A stretch of DNA of 64,000 nt from Kitagawia praeruptora (lineage: Eukaryota > Streptophyta > Magnoliopsida > Apiales > Apiaceae), in contig CM075344.1 in NCBI GenBank assembly GCA_037693485.1, positions 21,536,501 to 21,600,500 of the forward strand, read 5' to 3'. Of this stretch, positions 35,301 through 45,668 are shown piece by piece. Under the pieces are notes generated by a model. That model was not told where the DNA came from. It searched no databases and saw only the letters and a list, made by a program, of their open reading frames with translations. The translations under genes and the position numbers were made by a program. Positions within the stretch are counted from its first letter, which is position 1. Every line of letters starts with the position of its first letter.

Positions 35301-38300
35301 CACTAGGCATAGGATAGGTAGCAGTCTTTGATTGCTACTCTTCAACAAAACACATTATTATTATTATTTAGGGTGAGTGCATATATCTCAACACACCCCG
35401 CCCTATTGTTGCATATGTAAGTAAATGCCTAGATATAATGGCAGATACCGGCCTCCTTTGCTTCGCTGTTTGCTGCAGTTAGCAAACGTACTCAAAAAAA
35501 TGGAATCACAACCAAGAAAAGTTTAACAGAACGGCATTGTTAAACACATGCTTGGATATTATGATGCTTATAAATCTATATGTGGCATGAAACTTAAGGT
35601 ACTGCAGCCTCCAAAAGCACTAGGCCAATTTACTTACGAACAAAATACTAAGTCAAAAGTTTACTGAATTCATAATCAAAAAAAAAAAAGAATATGCTTA
35701 AACAAATGAACCATTAGACTTCATTTAAGCTCTTTGCAATATGCATTTTAAAACAAATGGAATCAGTTTCAAGAGAAGTTACCAATTGACATTTCCCCGG
35801 AGTGTGTTGATTTCTCCATTATGCCCTAAAACACGCATAGGTTGAGCACGGTCCCAGCTTGGAAATGTATTTGTTGAAAATCGTGAATGGACCTGAATCA
35901 ATTGTAGAAAATAAGCACTTTTTAGCCGGTATTCATAATATACAAAATAACTGTGTCCCACAATTTATTGTGTTTGGTGTACGACAATTATAATTTCCTC
36001 CCCCACCATTAGAAATACTGTGAACACTATTCTGTATAACCTAAGACAACTACTTGACAGCAATCAGAATTAAACTTGCTTCCTCGAGAACTGACCATAT
36101 ACAACACTGTGCAGCAAGATTCTGGAAACATGTTTTACTTTAATGGAGGTACCTTACCAACTCACCCAAAGAATAAATCCGGCATCCAAATTCATATTTC
36201 AAGGGGTGGAAGAACTTAAAAGATTATTCATACGTCAAGAATGCCTCGGAAGTCATTCCTCAACCTTGCATTTCTTCAGTTGCAGGTTGGTCCTATGCTG
36301 TTCGTTGGTGAAGTATGCAGTCAGTGGCAAAAAGAGAAAGTGATTGGAGAAAATATTTACCATGGCCATGTAGCTCGTAAACCTTTGATTGCCCAGATCT
36401 GCATAGTAGTAATCTTTCAACTGATCAGGCTTCAATTGACCTTTATAGACGATGGTTCTGTCAAAAAAAAAAGATGGAACAATGAGTCAAAACTCCAACA
36501 ATTCAGAAACAGCGATACCAAATTTGATTGCACAATCAAATAGGTATTCTGAAAGCATACCTCGAGGATAGAGAACATATATAGAACTCCTTCATGCTGT
36601 CCTGTCGGAGATTTAAGGCCGCTCGTATAGCTACCATCGAAACTCTCCTTAACATGTACAACTGTGTAGGTAAAATAAGGACAGAATATTATACATTCTT
36701 ATCTTAGTACTCTGAAATTTATATCACAATAAGTAAAACAATGTTGCGAAACTACCTGTTGCTCAAAATCAGCCTTAGACCTGGGTGTAGGAGTAAGAAA
36801 CACTTGTTCAATGACAGGCTCCGTTTGTATAGCAGACTGACCCAATCTAGAGTTATCTGTTGGGACACTGCGCCAGCCAAGAACAGTATGCCCAAGTGAC
36901 TCAGCAACCTACAGAGACGACACGGAGTTTAAACAATCCATTCAACAAATTAAAGGATGCCACTTGGGGGAAGTTATCTCAAGCAGAAATTCACTTTGAA
37001 ATGTCACACATAATACTTTCTAGGAATCAACTAGATTCTCCTGGATACAATAATCACGACAAAACTAAAATTTCTACTATGTCCACAACAGAATCAATGG
37101 CAGTAAAGGCAATACCTTAGTAAATACGTTTTTGCTTTGTTCCCTTCTACTTTCAGATGTAGGCAAGAAAAACATGCCGACGGCATACTTCTCAGGTGGC
37201 GGCAGCTCAAAGCCGACATCTTTTACAACCTGATACAGAGTAAATGCATTAATTCTCCGTCACCCTTACATAATCAATCGAATAGCTTGTTTCTTCTGTT
37301 AACTGAAAACAAAATAATTGTTACCAAAACAACTAACTTCTCTCAACTGAAAACCAAAACAACTAACTTCAATTCCTTTAGCTGTAAAACAAAAAAATTG
37401 TTACAAAAAACAAATAGATGACCCCAACAACCCCTTGAATTGTATTTCACATCCACATCCTGGTGACACAAATCACTTACAAAATTTCCCCTAAAATCAG
37501 TACAGCACATATTCAAGTAATTCAACTATACTGTTAAATAGATATATACAAATATAAACACACGCACCACACATATGTCACACATTATACACTGAAAGAA
37601 TCTCAAGGACTTGCAATACAATTTCGAGGAAAAATATAACAAAAAACCAGAGAAATCAGTACATGCAAGCTTTAATATATTTAAACATGCATACATAGTA
37701 TAGTCTACAGATAAAGAATTATACCTCCTTGTAGAAGTCATGAGGAAGATCAACAAGAATGCCAGCTCCATCACCAGTATTATCTTCACATCCACACGCA
37801 CCTCTATGTGTCATGCGTATCAACATCTCTAATGCATCCGTTATCTACAAAATTAGTCGAATCCAACACTCATAAAACTAACCATTCCCAAAAATACACA
37901 CAAAACATGCATGTGCATACATATACAAACATATAAAACAAACTAAACCATATTCTTTCACCACACATATATACACATGCTAACCTAAATTAATAAGTAT
38001 ATATACAAACTAAACAATTCTCCCCACACAATTACATATATACTAACATACCGACACTGATTCGGGTTAGAACACATTTTACCTGAGAATAATAAGTACA
38101 AATTAAACAATTTTCTTTTACCACACAATTACATACAAACAATGATTCTGGTGATAACACATTTTTACGTGAGAACAATGAGTACAAACTAAACACTTTT
38201 ATTTTACCCCACAATGATTCAGTCTAGAACACATTTAACGTGAAAATCGAGAATAAAGAGTACAAAATGAACCATTTATTTTTACCGTTTTACGGCTACT

Positions 38301-38678
38301 TTGGCCAGACAACTCAGCAATAAAGCCAACCCCACAAGAGTCCTTATCAAAAGAAGCATCATACAACCCTAATGGCTTCTCAGGCACTTGTGACATTAAA
38401 GACCTCACCCCCACAACTCTAAGTCTTGCATCTTTTCCGGGTCCATCAGATTTCCAAATATGGGCCCTTTCTTGACCCGACCCACATCTTAATCTGGTCC
38501 CATAAAACCTATTTCTCTCCAAACCCAACCCACAAGCATTTGCTCTAACATGGCTACTTTTCAAACCAACATGGCTTAAAACACTGAGTTGGGCATTCAA
38601 AACAGGCTTAATCTTAGTGATACAACCAAGATTATGTAATCTTGTTGGTTGAAAAATTGAATTGGGAGCAATTGACAT
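26338..38678 (-). CDS. GLT1: NADH-dependent glutamate synthase (NADH-GOGAT), plastid precursor
   Basis: Transfers the glutamine amide to 2-oxoglutarate, giving two glutamates, with NADH as donor, in plastids. The 22 exons, all GT-AG, run 38678-38286, 37844-37725, 37229-37116, 36908-36756, 36661-36561, 36457-36361, 35892-35783, 34904-34801, 34643-34464, 34374-34031, 33902-33832, 33759-33290, 33203-32334, 32018-31864, 31669-31508, 31338-29737, 29277-29062, 28895-28627, 28185-27880, 27762-27495, 27076-26819 and 26601-26338. They join in frame to 2208 residues. Residues 1-114 are a Ser/Arg-rich transit and propeptide region. The Ntn-type amidotransferase starts at the catalytic C115 (CGVGF). FMN-domain 3Fe-4S cysteines are C1262, C1268 and C1273 (CIMMRKCHKNTC). 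The fused beta subunit has CMDCGTPFC (1744-1752), CPAPCEGSC, the FAD motif VGSGPSG (about 1849) and the NAD(P)H motif VVVIGGGDTG (about 1990). This fusion separates it from ferredoxin-GOGAT. The 12-nt upstream extension begins with TTG, so ATG 38676-38678 is chosen. No disruption is seen. Confidence 0.96.
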
Positions 38679-39000
38679 TGTGTTTATCAAAAAGATTCAA
38701 TTTTTATTGAAAATCTTGATTACTAGGTATTAGAATTATATTTAATTTTGATGTGGGTTGAATAAAAATTGGATTTTTTTCACAGGCAAGATGTTTATGG
38801 ATGAGGACAGATAAGATTTAATCCTTATCTGATCAAAACTGACAACAGAAACTGACAACACCTTGATTCTCAAACAGGGTTTGTGTGTGTATGTGTATGG
38901 GAGAGAGAGAGAGAGAGAGAGAGCAGCTCTGGGATTTCTAATCTATAGATACAGAATCCTGGACGAGGTTACATTTATAGGGAAAGATACGTACAAGATA
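38679..39000 (-). promoter_or_regulatory. GOGAT 5' leader and core promoter
   Basis: On the minus strand, CTATAAAT (38973-38980) is a plausible TATA box about 295 bp before the ATG. A CT microsatellite (GA on the plus strand, 38901-38923) lies in the predicted 5' UTR, a common place for such repeats in plant genes. GT-rich repeats adjoin it. Confidence 0.5.
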
Positions 39001-39679
39001 CCTTAGGTGGTGAGGAGTCTATAGTGTGTGTAAATCCTATGTGTGTGTGAGAGATAGAGAGTGTGGAACACACACATACATACACATTTGCCATTTGGTA
39101 TAATATTTGTTTGATATTTCATTTTTTGGTGAATGTACCTTCTAAATATCAATTAAATTTAGTAATCATCGTGATACAGAGATTTATCCGAAAGTGTGGT
39201 ATGAATTAGTATATAAGAATATCATGATTAATTTAATATAATTAATATTTTTAGATAATGCACAAAATATTTTAAAATACTTCAATTAAAATTTTAAAAT
39301 ATCTTTATATTCGATAATAATATTTACTATATTCGAAAATATGGAAATATCCAGTAGATACACAAACTTAAAAGATCTGATTAAATATTAAGATATCTTC
39401 ATAATAACAGATTTGTTGGATAGCGCATCTTTTTGCAAAGAATAATGTTAAATATATCCAAAAATTACTTCCGAATGATGTGGCACCGATTACATGATAC
39501 ATTGAAAAAAATGAAAAAATTTTTATTGAAGTAGTTGGTGTGAATGCAAGAGGTCCACAGTATTATAAAATTTTTATTGGAGTAGTTGGTGTGAATGCAA
39601 CCAATTAAATTTATACACTTGGTATTTAGAAAAAAAAATTGGGAACCAATTCAGGATATCTGGTATGGCCATTGTTCGA
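39001..39679. other. AT-rich intergenic spacer
   Basis: No gene or clear element recognised. A TTTTTATTGGAGTAGTTGG-type direct repeat occurs at about 39520 and 39570. Confidence 0.35.
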
Positions 39680-40035
39680 TGGAGAACCACCTTACGTGAA
39701 GAACCGTGGAGAATCACTTAAAATGCATTAAAATTGCTTTATATATAAGGGCCCCGCAGGGGCATCTTCACAAAAAAGTCTTATAATTCTATCCTCTATC
39801 TATTTATAAAAAAAAATTACAAAAAAAAAATTAAAAATTTTCAAAAAATGATGACGTGGCAACATTTTTTAAAAAAAAAATAAAAATTTTTTTAAATTTT
39901 TTTTTTGTTGAATGGATAGAGGCTAGAATTATAAGATTTTTATTTGAAGGGACCCCGCCAGGGACCTTATATAAAAGGCAATTTTAATGCATTTTAAGTG
40001 GTTCTTCACGGTTCTCCACGTAAGATGGTTCTCCA
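39680..40035. mobile_element. Hairpin MITE, about 356 bp
   Basis: Arms of about 150 bp are inverted copies. The left reads TGGAGAACCACCTTACGTGA and TTAAAATGCATTAAAATTGC; the right reverse-complements to TGGAGAACCATCTTACGTGG followed by the same AAAATGCATTAAAATTGC core. They meet at an A/T-rich centre near 39850. Differences between arms are scattered, so the hairpin is not recent. No ORF and no certain target duplication are visible. Confidence 0.7.
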
Positions 40036-40881
40036 TAGAGTGGGACTCGATCTGGTATTATCCTTTTGCAAATATGTCCAACATAAATCTTTACTAATTT
40101 GTTACAATTATAAACGAAATCAATTTCTCAAAACGAGTAGGTATCTAATTTATTTGTTTATTTATTTTTCTTGCTAAAAAATTATTTTTTGTATTTTCAG
40201 TTCCAAACGGTGGTCATAGACACGAAATAAACAGATACATGCAGAGAGATAAAATTATCTCCTCCTGCTCACGTACATGATCTTAGCCTTTTGCAGCACG
40301 CGACAACGGCCGATGGTTGCTTCACCTTATCATGGGACCCACCTTCTCACCCACGTGGCGCACCTAGTATTTTTAATTTGTAAAACCGGGTACCCTTCCT
40401 TATTTTTTAAAAATATATCTTATTGTTAGGAAAAGATTATTATTAAAAAAAATCAAATAAAAACACCAAAAAAATGGTGGGTTAGTGGTGAGTTGTCAAA
40501 TGCGGAAATTTTAATTGACAAATCTATACTATTATATAAATTCCGGAACATTAAAAGTTTTGGTACCTGTTTTTTGGTACCAGTTTTTTTGTACTTCGTG
40601 AATTTACTTATTTACCCTTTATTAAAAAGAAAAATAAATAAATGATATTTATACTTTTAAAACACCTATAATAATTTTATAACATAATATAATTAATGGT
40701 AAGTAATCGCTTGCCTTTTTTCACATTTACTTTTAATTGAAGATATTACCTTTTTATAAACACCTAAAAACATCAAAGTATCTTCCAATCATTAATATTT
40801 CCTTTCGAATTAAAACACGTTGCCTTTTTAATTTAAAACTAATCTTCATAAATATTTTCTTTCGAATTATAACACATTACC

Positions 40882-41372
40882 TGATGTGGAATAAAAAGTA
40901 GGGTGTATTTAATGTTAGGGTTTGTTGAAGCTTCGAGCTTTAATGGCTGCGCTTTTGTTTCGTGACTCAAATTGTGTCCTCACAAGATGCCTACGTATCT
41001 CAGAGATGAGAATCAAGCCAAAAACGTAGTTCTGTTTATGAAGGAGCATGTCCTTATATAGGCCTCGGGGGCCTTGGAATTAGGGTTTGGTATCTTGCTG
41101 GACAAGATACCCGTTTTAGATAGAATTCTGGATCCTTCCATGAGGAAGGCTAATTCATATTGGACTCATATGACTTGGGGGCTACTCTTTGAAGGAATTG
41201 GTTCCCCTTTGGACTTAATAACGGAGTCTTTTTATTAGCTGATTAATCAACTACGAATTTATTATTTAATTAGGGTTTTGGGCCTCATTAATGGGCTTTA
41301 ACCTTGGACCAATCTAGGTTTATTTAATGCCACATTAAATGTGTCTTTAGGGCTTATTTTCGGCCCATATCA
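40882..41372 (-). repeat. Gypsy 3' LTR (left)
   Basis: 491 bp, TGATGTGGAATAAAAAGTAG to GGCCCATATCA. The element's purine tract adjoins at 41373-41388. Confidence 0.92.
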
Positions 41373-41514
41373 TTTGCCCCCCAACTTCTAGGAAAACTGA
41401 TAAGGTTTTTCATTGAAGTTATAATTGGTCCTTATTAAGACTCGGGGTTCAATTCATCCCCTACCTGGGACAATTTATCCTAATTCAGGAATTTTTGTAC
41501 ACTAGTGTTTCACA

Positions 41515-42131
41515 TAGACCTGGCATATCGTGTCGTTCGTGTACTATCGTGTCGTGTACTTTCGTGTTTCGTGTTTGAAAAGGCTAAAACGAAAAACGAC
41601 ACGATAAGCATTCGTGTACTGATATTCCAAACGAAGAACGAAACGAAATAATTCGTGTATACACGAAACGAAACGATAAGTACACGAACTATTTCGTGTA
41701 CTTATCATTTACACGAAACGAAACGAGAACGAAACGCAAACGAAACGAAATAATACACGATATGGTACACGAAACAGAATAGTACACGAAAATATCAGAA
41801 ATAGTACACCAGAAATATTACAAATTAATGTTTACATTGAAATTTATCTATATATATTCTATTAAATTTAAATTATTTTCTATTTTTTTATAGAACTTAT
41901 ATATATATAATTTTTATTTATAATATATATATATATATATTTATTTATTTCGTGTACTTTCGTTTCGTGTCGTGTACCCAAATCTAAAAACAATACCGAC
42001 ACTATAAGAACTCGTGTAATATCGTGTTCGTGTACTTTCGTGTTCGTGTACTGAAAATGAAAAACGAAACACATTAATTTCGTGTCGTTTCGTGTCGTGC
42101 TATCGTATCGTGTACGAAATTGCCGGCTCTA
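41515..42131. mobile_element. TIR-bounded, CGTGTCGTGTAC-rich insertion in the Gypsy 3' region
   Basis: Imperfect inverted ends (TAGACCTGGCA on the left; TGCCGGCTCTA on the right) bound a stretch full of CGTGTCGTGTACTTTCGTG motifs in both orientations, with an AT-rich centre near 41880. The ends resemble hAT-like non-autonomous elements of the TAGRGNTGGCAA type. Flanking sequences are similar (GTGTTTCACA versus GTACTTTCACA) but do not give a clean 8-bp duplication. Confidence 0.5.
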
Positions 42132-42332
42132 GTACTTTCACAGGTATCGCCTTGGATGTAAAGTGTGGAGCGACCTACACATTTACGACGACTTGCCTTA
42201 TTCGAGGCTAAACAAGCATATTTACAAAGAATTTACAAGTAACGTCTTTGCGCTTATGCTCACGAGTATTTTTCCATCATTATTTTGCAATTGTGCATAA
42301 TTTTAAAGAAAATCAGCAAAAATTTCCACAAG

Positions 42333-42956
42333 ATTCGACCAGGATTCCTGGTCGAATTTTCGATCAGGATCCTGGTCGATAAATGGCCATTTTGTCATCC
42401 TGGTCGACAGTGTTTCGATCAGGATTCCTGGTCGACACTTCGATCAGGATCCTGGTCGAAAAAATGCTGTTTTGTCATTCTGGTCGACAGTGTTTCGATC
42501 AGGATTCCTGGTCGACACTTCGATCAGGATTCTGGTCGAAAAAATGTTGTTTTGTCATTCTGGTCGATAACATTTCGACCAAGATTCCTGGTCGACATTT
42601 CGATCAGGATCCTGGTCGAGTAAACGCAATTTGAACATTCTGGTCTAAATCATTTCGACCAAGATTCCTGGTCGACATTTCGATCAGGATCCTGGTCGAA
42701 TAAATGCAATTTGGACACTCTGGTCTAGCTCATTTCGACCAAGATTCCTGGTCGACATTTCGATCAGGATCCTGGTCGAATAAATGCAATTTGGACACTC
42801 TGGTCTAGCTCATTTCGACCAAGATTCCTAGTCGATATTTCGATCAGGATCCTGGTCGAATAAATGAAATTTGGACACTCTGGTCTAGCTCATTTAGACC
42901 AAGATTCCTGGTCGACATTTCGATCAGGATTCCGATCGAATAAACGCAATTTGGAC
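42333..42956. repeat. 80-bp tandem repeat array (about 8 units) in the Gypsy 3' region
   Basis: The motif AGGATTCCTGGTCGA or AAGATTCCTGGTCGA recurs exactly every 80 bp, at 42341, 42421, 42501, 42581, 42661, 42741, 42821 and 42901. Each unit also holds TCGATCAGGATCCTGGTCGA, a nearly perfect palindrome. Units from about 42660 on are more alike than the first ones. Such arrays are typical of 3' regions of Tat-lineage elements and have been proposed as seeds of plant satellites. Confidence 0.88.
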
Positions 42957-43205
42957 CCAAATTGGGCCCATTAATCATTTTGGGCTTGATAGGCTTTTTA
43001 CCGATAGCCTAGTAGAGTTATGACCGCAATACTGGGCTTATTGGGCTTATCCTACTTTTTAATTAATCCTTATTCGCTTTTATTTACTTTCAAGAATTTG
43101 CTAGATCCTTTTTGTTTTTGGGCCTATGGGCCTCTTAATGGACCTCAACCGGCTGTTACCGGTTCTGTGGAATTTCAACCGGCTATTAGCCAGTTTCAAA
43201 ATTCC

Positions 43206-43212
43206 TATAAAA
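43206..43212 (+). promoter_or_regulatory. Candidate TATA box for the antisense ORF
   Basis: TATAAAA in TTCCTATAAAAGAGTGG lies about 240 bp before the ATG at 43451, on the strand opposite gag-pol. It suggests the antisense ORF has its own promoter, separate from the LTRs. Confidence 0.45.
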
Positions 43213-43450
43213 GAGTGGAGTGAGATTCATTTCTCACTTCACTCTGGTACACTCTTACTTTCCATAAAATTTCTCTCAATCATTTATCTCTAGTTAAGGC
43301 TATTTCCGGCGACTTTCCTTGCTATTCTATCATTCTCAGGCGAGTTTTTGCCGGTTTCTGGGTTTCCTTGAAGATTTTCTGGGTTTTCAGTTGCATCTTT
43401 ATCTTCTTCACTAGAGTTTCTGGGCTTGAGCATTCATATCTTGAAGATCA

Positions 43451-45285
43451 ATGGCGGACAAGTCAGCACAGCGCCTTTTAAAGATGAATTCTGCTTCAAA
43501 AAGAGGTAATGATATCGAAATTCGCTCTTCTTACATGAGTTTAACTGAAATGATCAACATGCGCGGAGATGACTATCCTTCATTAGCGGATTTAGATGCT
43601 ACATATGAAGTTAAAACTCTATACAGACTTGTTAAGGCTGGGCCTGGAGACAGGCCTTGTCATTGGAGGCCCAATGGGCTATGTGTTTTTAGAGACGCCC
43701 TTATAGCTGGGCTTAGGTTCCCATTTCATGAGTTTATCCCCAAACTTTTGGCTGACGTTCAAGTTAGCCCATGTCAACTTCCACCCAATGCCTGGCGATC
43801 GATTTTATGTTTCATGGTTTTGTGCCTTAAGAAAAAATTCCCTCTTCTGTTCCTTTGTTTAGGAAGATATTTCAATTCTATAATAGCTCTTCTGTTCAAC
43901 CGGGGTGGGTCTACGTTAGACAACGCCCTAAAATTCCACACATCTTTAACGGCCACTCGGTTATCGATAACAACCCTAAGTGGAAAGAAGAATTTATGTA
44001 TTTGGTCTGGAAAGGGGGTGATTGGGGCACCCTTTTCCGAAGCTCTTTTGGTAAGGTGGCCGATGGCAACCCCAACAAAATAGTTCTCAATTCTGAGGAG
44101 CAAGTGGCTTACGACGAGCTAATCAAGGACAAAGGTGAAACTTTGTGTTGGGACCTCATCAATGAGGAATCTCTTAGGGCCGTAGGCCTATCTGCTGTTT
44201 CTGACTTAGGTAATTTCTACTCCTTTTTTAGTTTACTTTGTTTCTAGATAAGCTTATACCGACGTTTTAATTTGTTGTTGTGTGCAGCTGTTATGAAAAT
44301 TATGCGAGAAACGGATCCTGGTGAGGATGAAACTGCTCGTATGAGGAGAGCAAAGAGGGCCCTTGACTCCAGGGGCAAATCTAGTGATCCATCTTTTTTG
44401 CGTCCACACAAAGTGCAGAAACAAGATTTTGTCACTGTTGATGAAGAAGATGGGCCAGTACAGGTGAACGTCCAATCGACAGTGTATAGGCCTCCATGGG
44501 GCTTTAGGAAAATGGACTCTGTAGTTGGCTCTACAAGCATTCAATGGATTGGTCATTGAACTCAATCACTCCTGTCGACTACAAGGATTTCGTGACGGGT
44601 GGAAACATGCTGGAAAACGAGCATTTGGGATCCCAGGCTCTGGCCTCTGTATGTTTTTCTTTTCGAATTCTTCTGTTTCTCGTCCTATCTTTGTTTGATA
44701 TTATACTTTCTATTGACTTAACCCCCCTTGCAGGCAAACGTCCACTTTCAGGGGATGGTTCACCAGGCTAAATCCTGGCAAAACAAGGCAAAGTCTTTTG
44801 AGACTAAATATCAGAAAGAGAAGCTTAAAGCTAAAGAAACTGAAGAGAAGTTGAAAGGGAAGGTGGAAGAGTTGGAGGCGGCCCAGGCTGAGGTAGTGCA
44901 CTTGCGGGCCAAGAAAGAAGACCTCATTGACGAGTACATGGACTCACAGGATTTTCAAGCTTTGATGGAGAAACACGATGCGGTGCTCTATCCTGTCTAG
45001 TACACTGATGGTTGGGACGAGGCATTAAAGGCGGTGCTTAGGAAACACCCCGGGTTATTTTCTCTCAAGGACTTTCCTAGTCCACACCCTCCTCCTGATC
45101 TCCCTGGTGAGGACGAGGACGAGGACGAGATTCTAGGTGACGGAGAGAGGATCCTTGACCCCCAGACTTCCCCTCTTCAGAGAGACTCCGACACCACTCA
45201 TACTTCTCCTTCTCGTACCGTCGATGGTTCCAAGATTCAGGAAGAAGATGAGGAGTCTGCTTCATCCCGAGCTCCTGGGACTTAG
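43451..45285 (+). pseudogene. Antisense additional ORF (aORF) of the Tat-type element, decayed
   Basis: On the strand opposite pol, the ATG at 43451 opens MADKSAQRLLKMNS, followed by a globular region including PPNAWRSILCF and GWVYVRQRPKIPHI. This resembles the 'putative gypsy type transposon' domain of plant Tat elements (recalled, not searched). Two introns are predicted: 44210-44287 and 44649-44733, both GT-AG and frame-compatible. The last exon encodes a Lys/Glu-rich coiled coil (SFETKYQKEKLKAKETEEKL) and an acidic tail (GEDEDEDEILGDGE). It is broken by a frameshift in an A-run near 43831, a second shift near 44540 (frame changes to MDWSLNSITPVDYKDF), and a TAG at 44998-45000 after which the same frame continues to 45285. 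The role of aORF proteins is unknown. Confidence 0.72.
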
Positions 45286-45668
45286 ACCTTTTTTTTTTAT
45301 GTTGGCCCTGTGTGGCTTTTGCTTTTATAGTTTTATCGCTTTGGTTTTATAACTTTTAACTTATGGCCCACGGGCTTTATTTATTTATGCATTTTCAATC
45401 TTCATGTTTCTACTTGTTTTGTCATTTGTATTTGGCCTTTATCAGCTTGCAATTTGAGTATGCATTGATACATATCAGACATGAAGTATAAACACAGGGA
45501 ACATTGAAAATCATACTGCATAATTTCACAAAAAGAGAATCCTGAATTGGGTTCAACCCTTACATAAATACTCTACTTCCTACTCGGAGTTCAAAAGACT
45601 CTGAAATGGTTTCATCAACCTTATTTCTACTTTTCTAATAAATATAAGCCAAGTCCTATCTAGGACAT

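Noticed and set aside
43774..44103. Minus-strand ORF opposite the antisense ORF
   Set aside because: The plus strand has splice sites, TATA and a recognisable protein; the reverse is a shadow.
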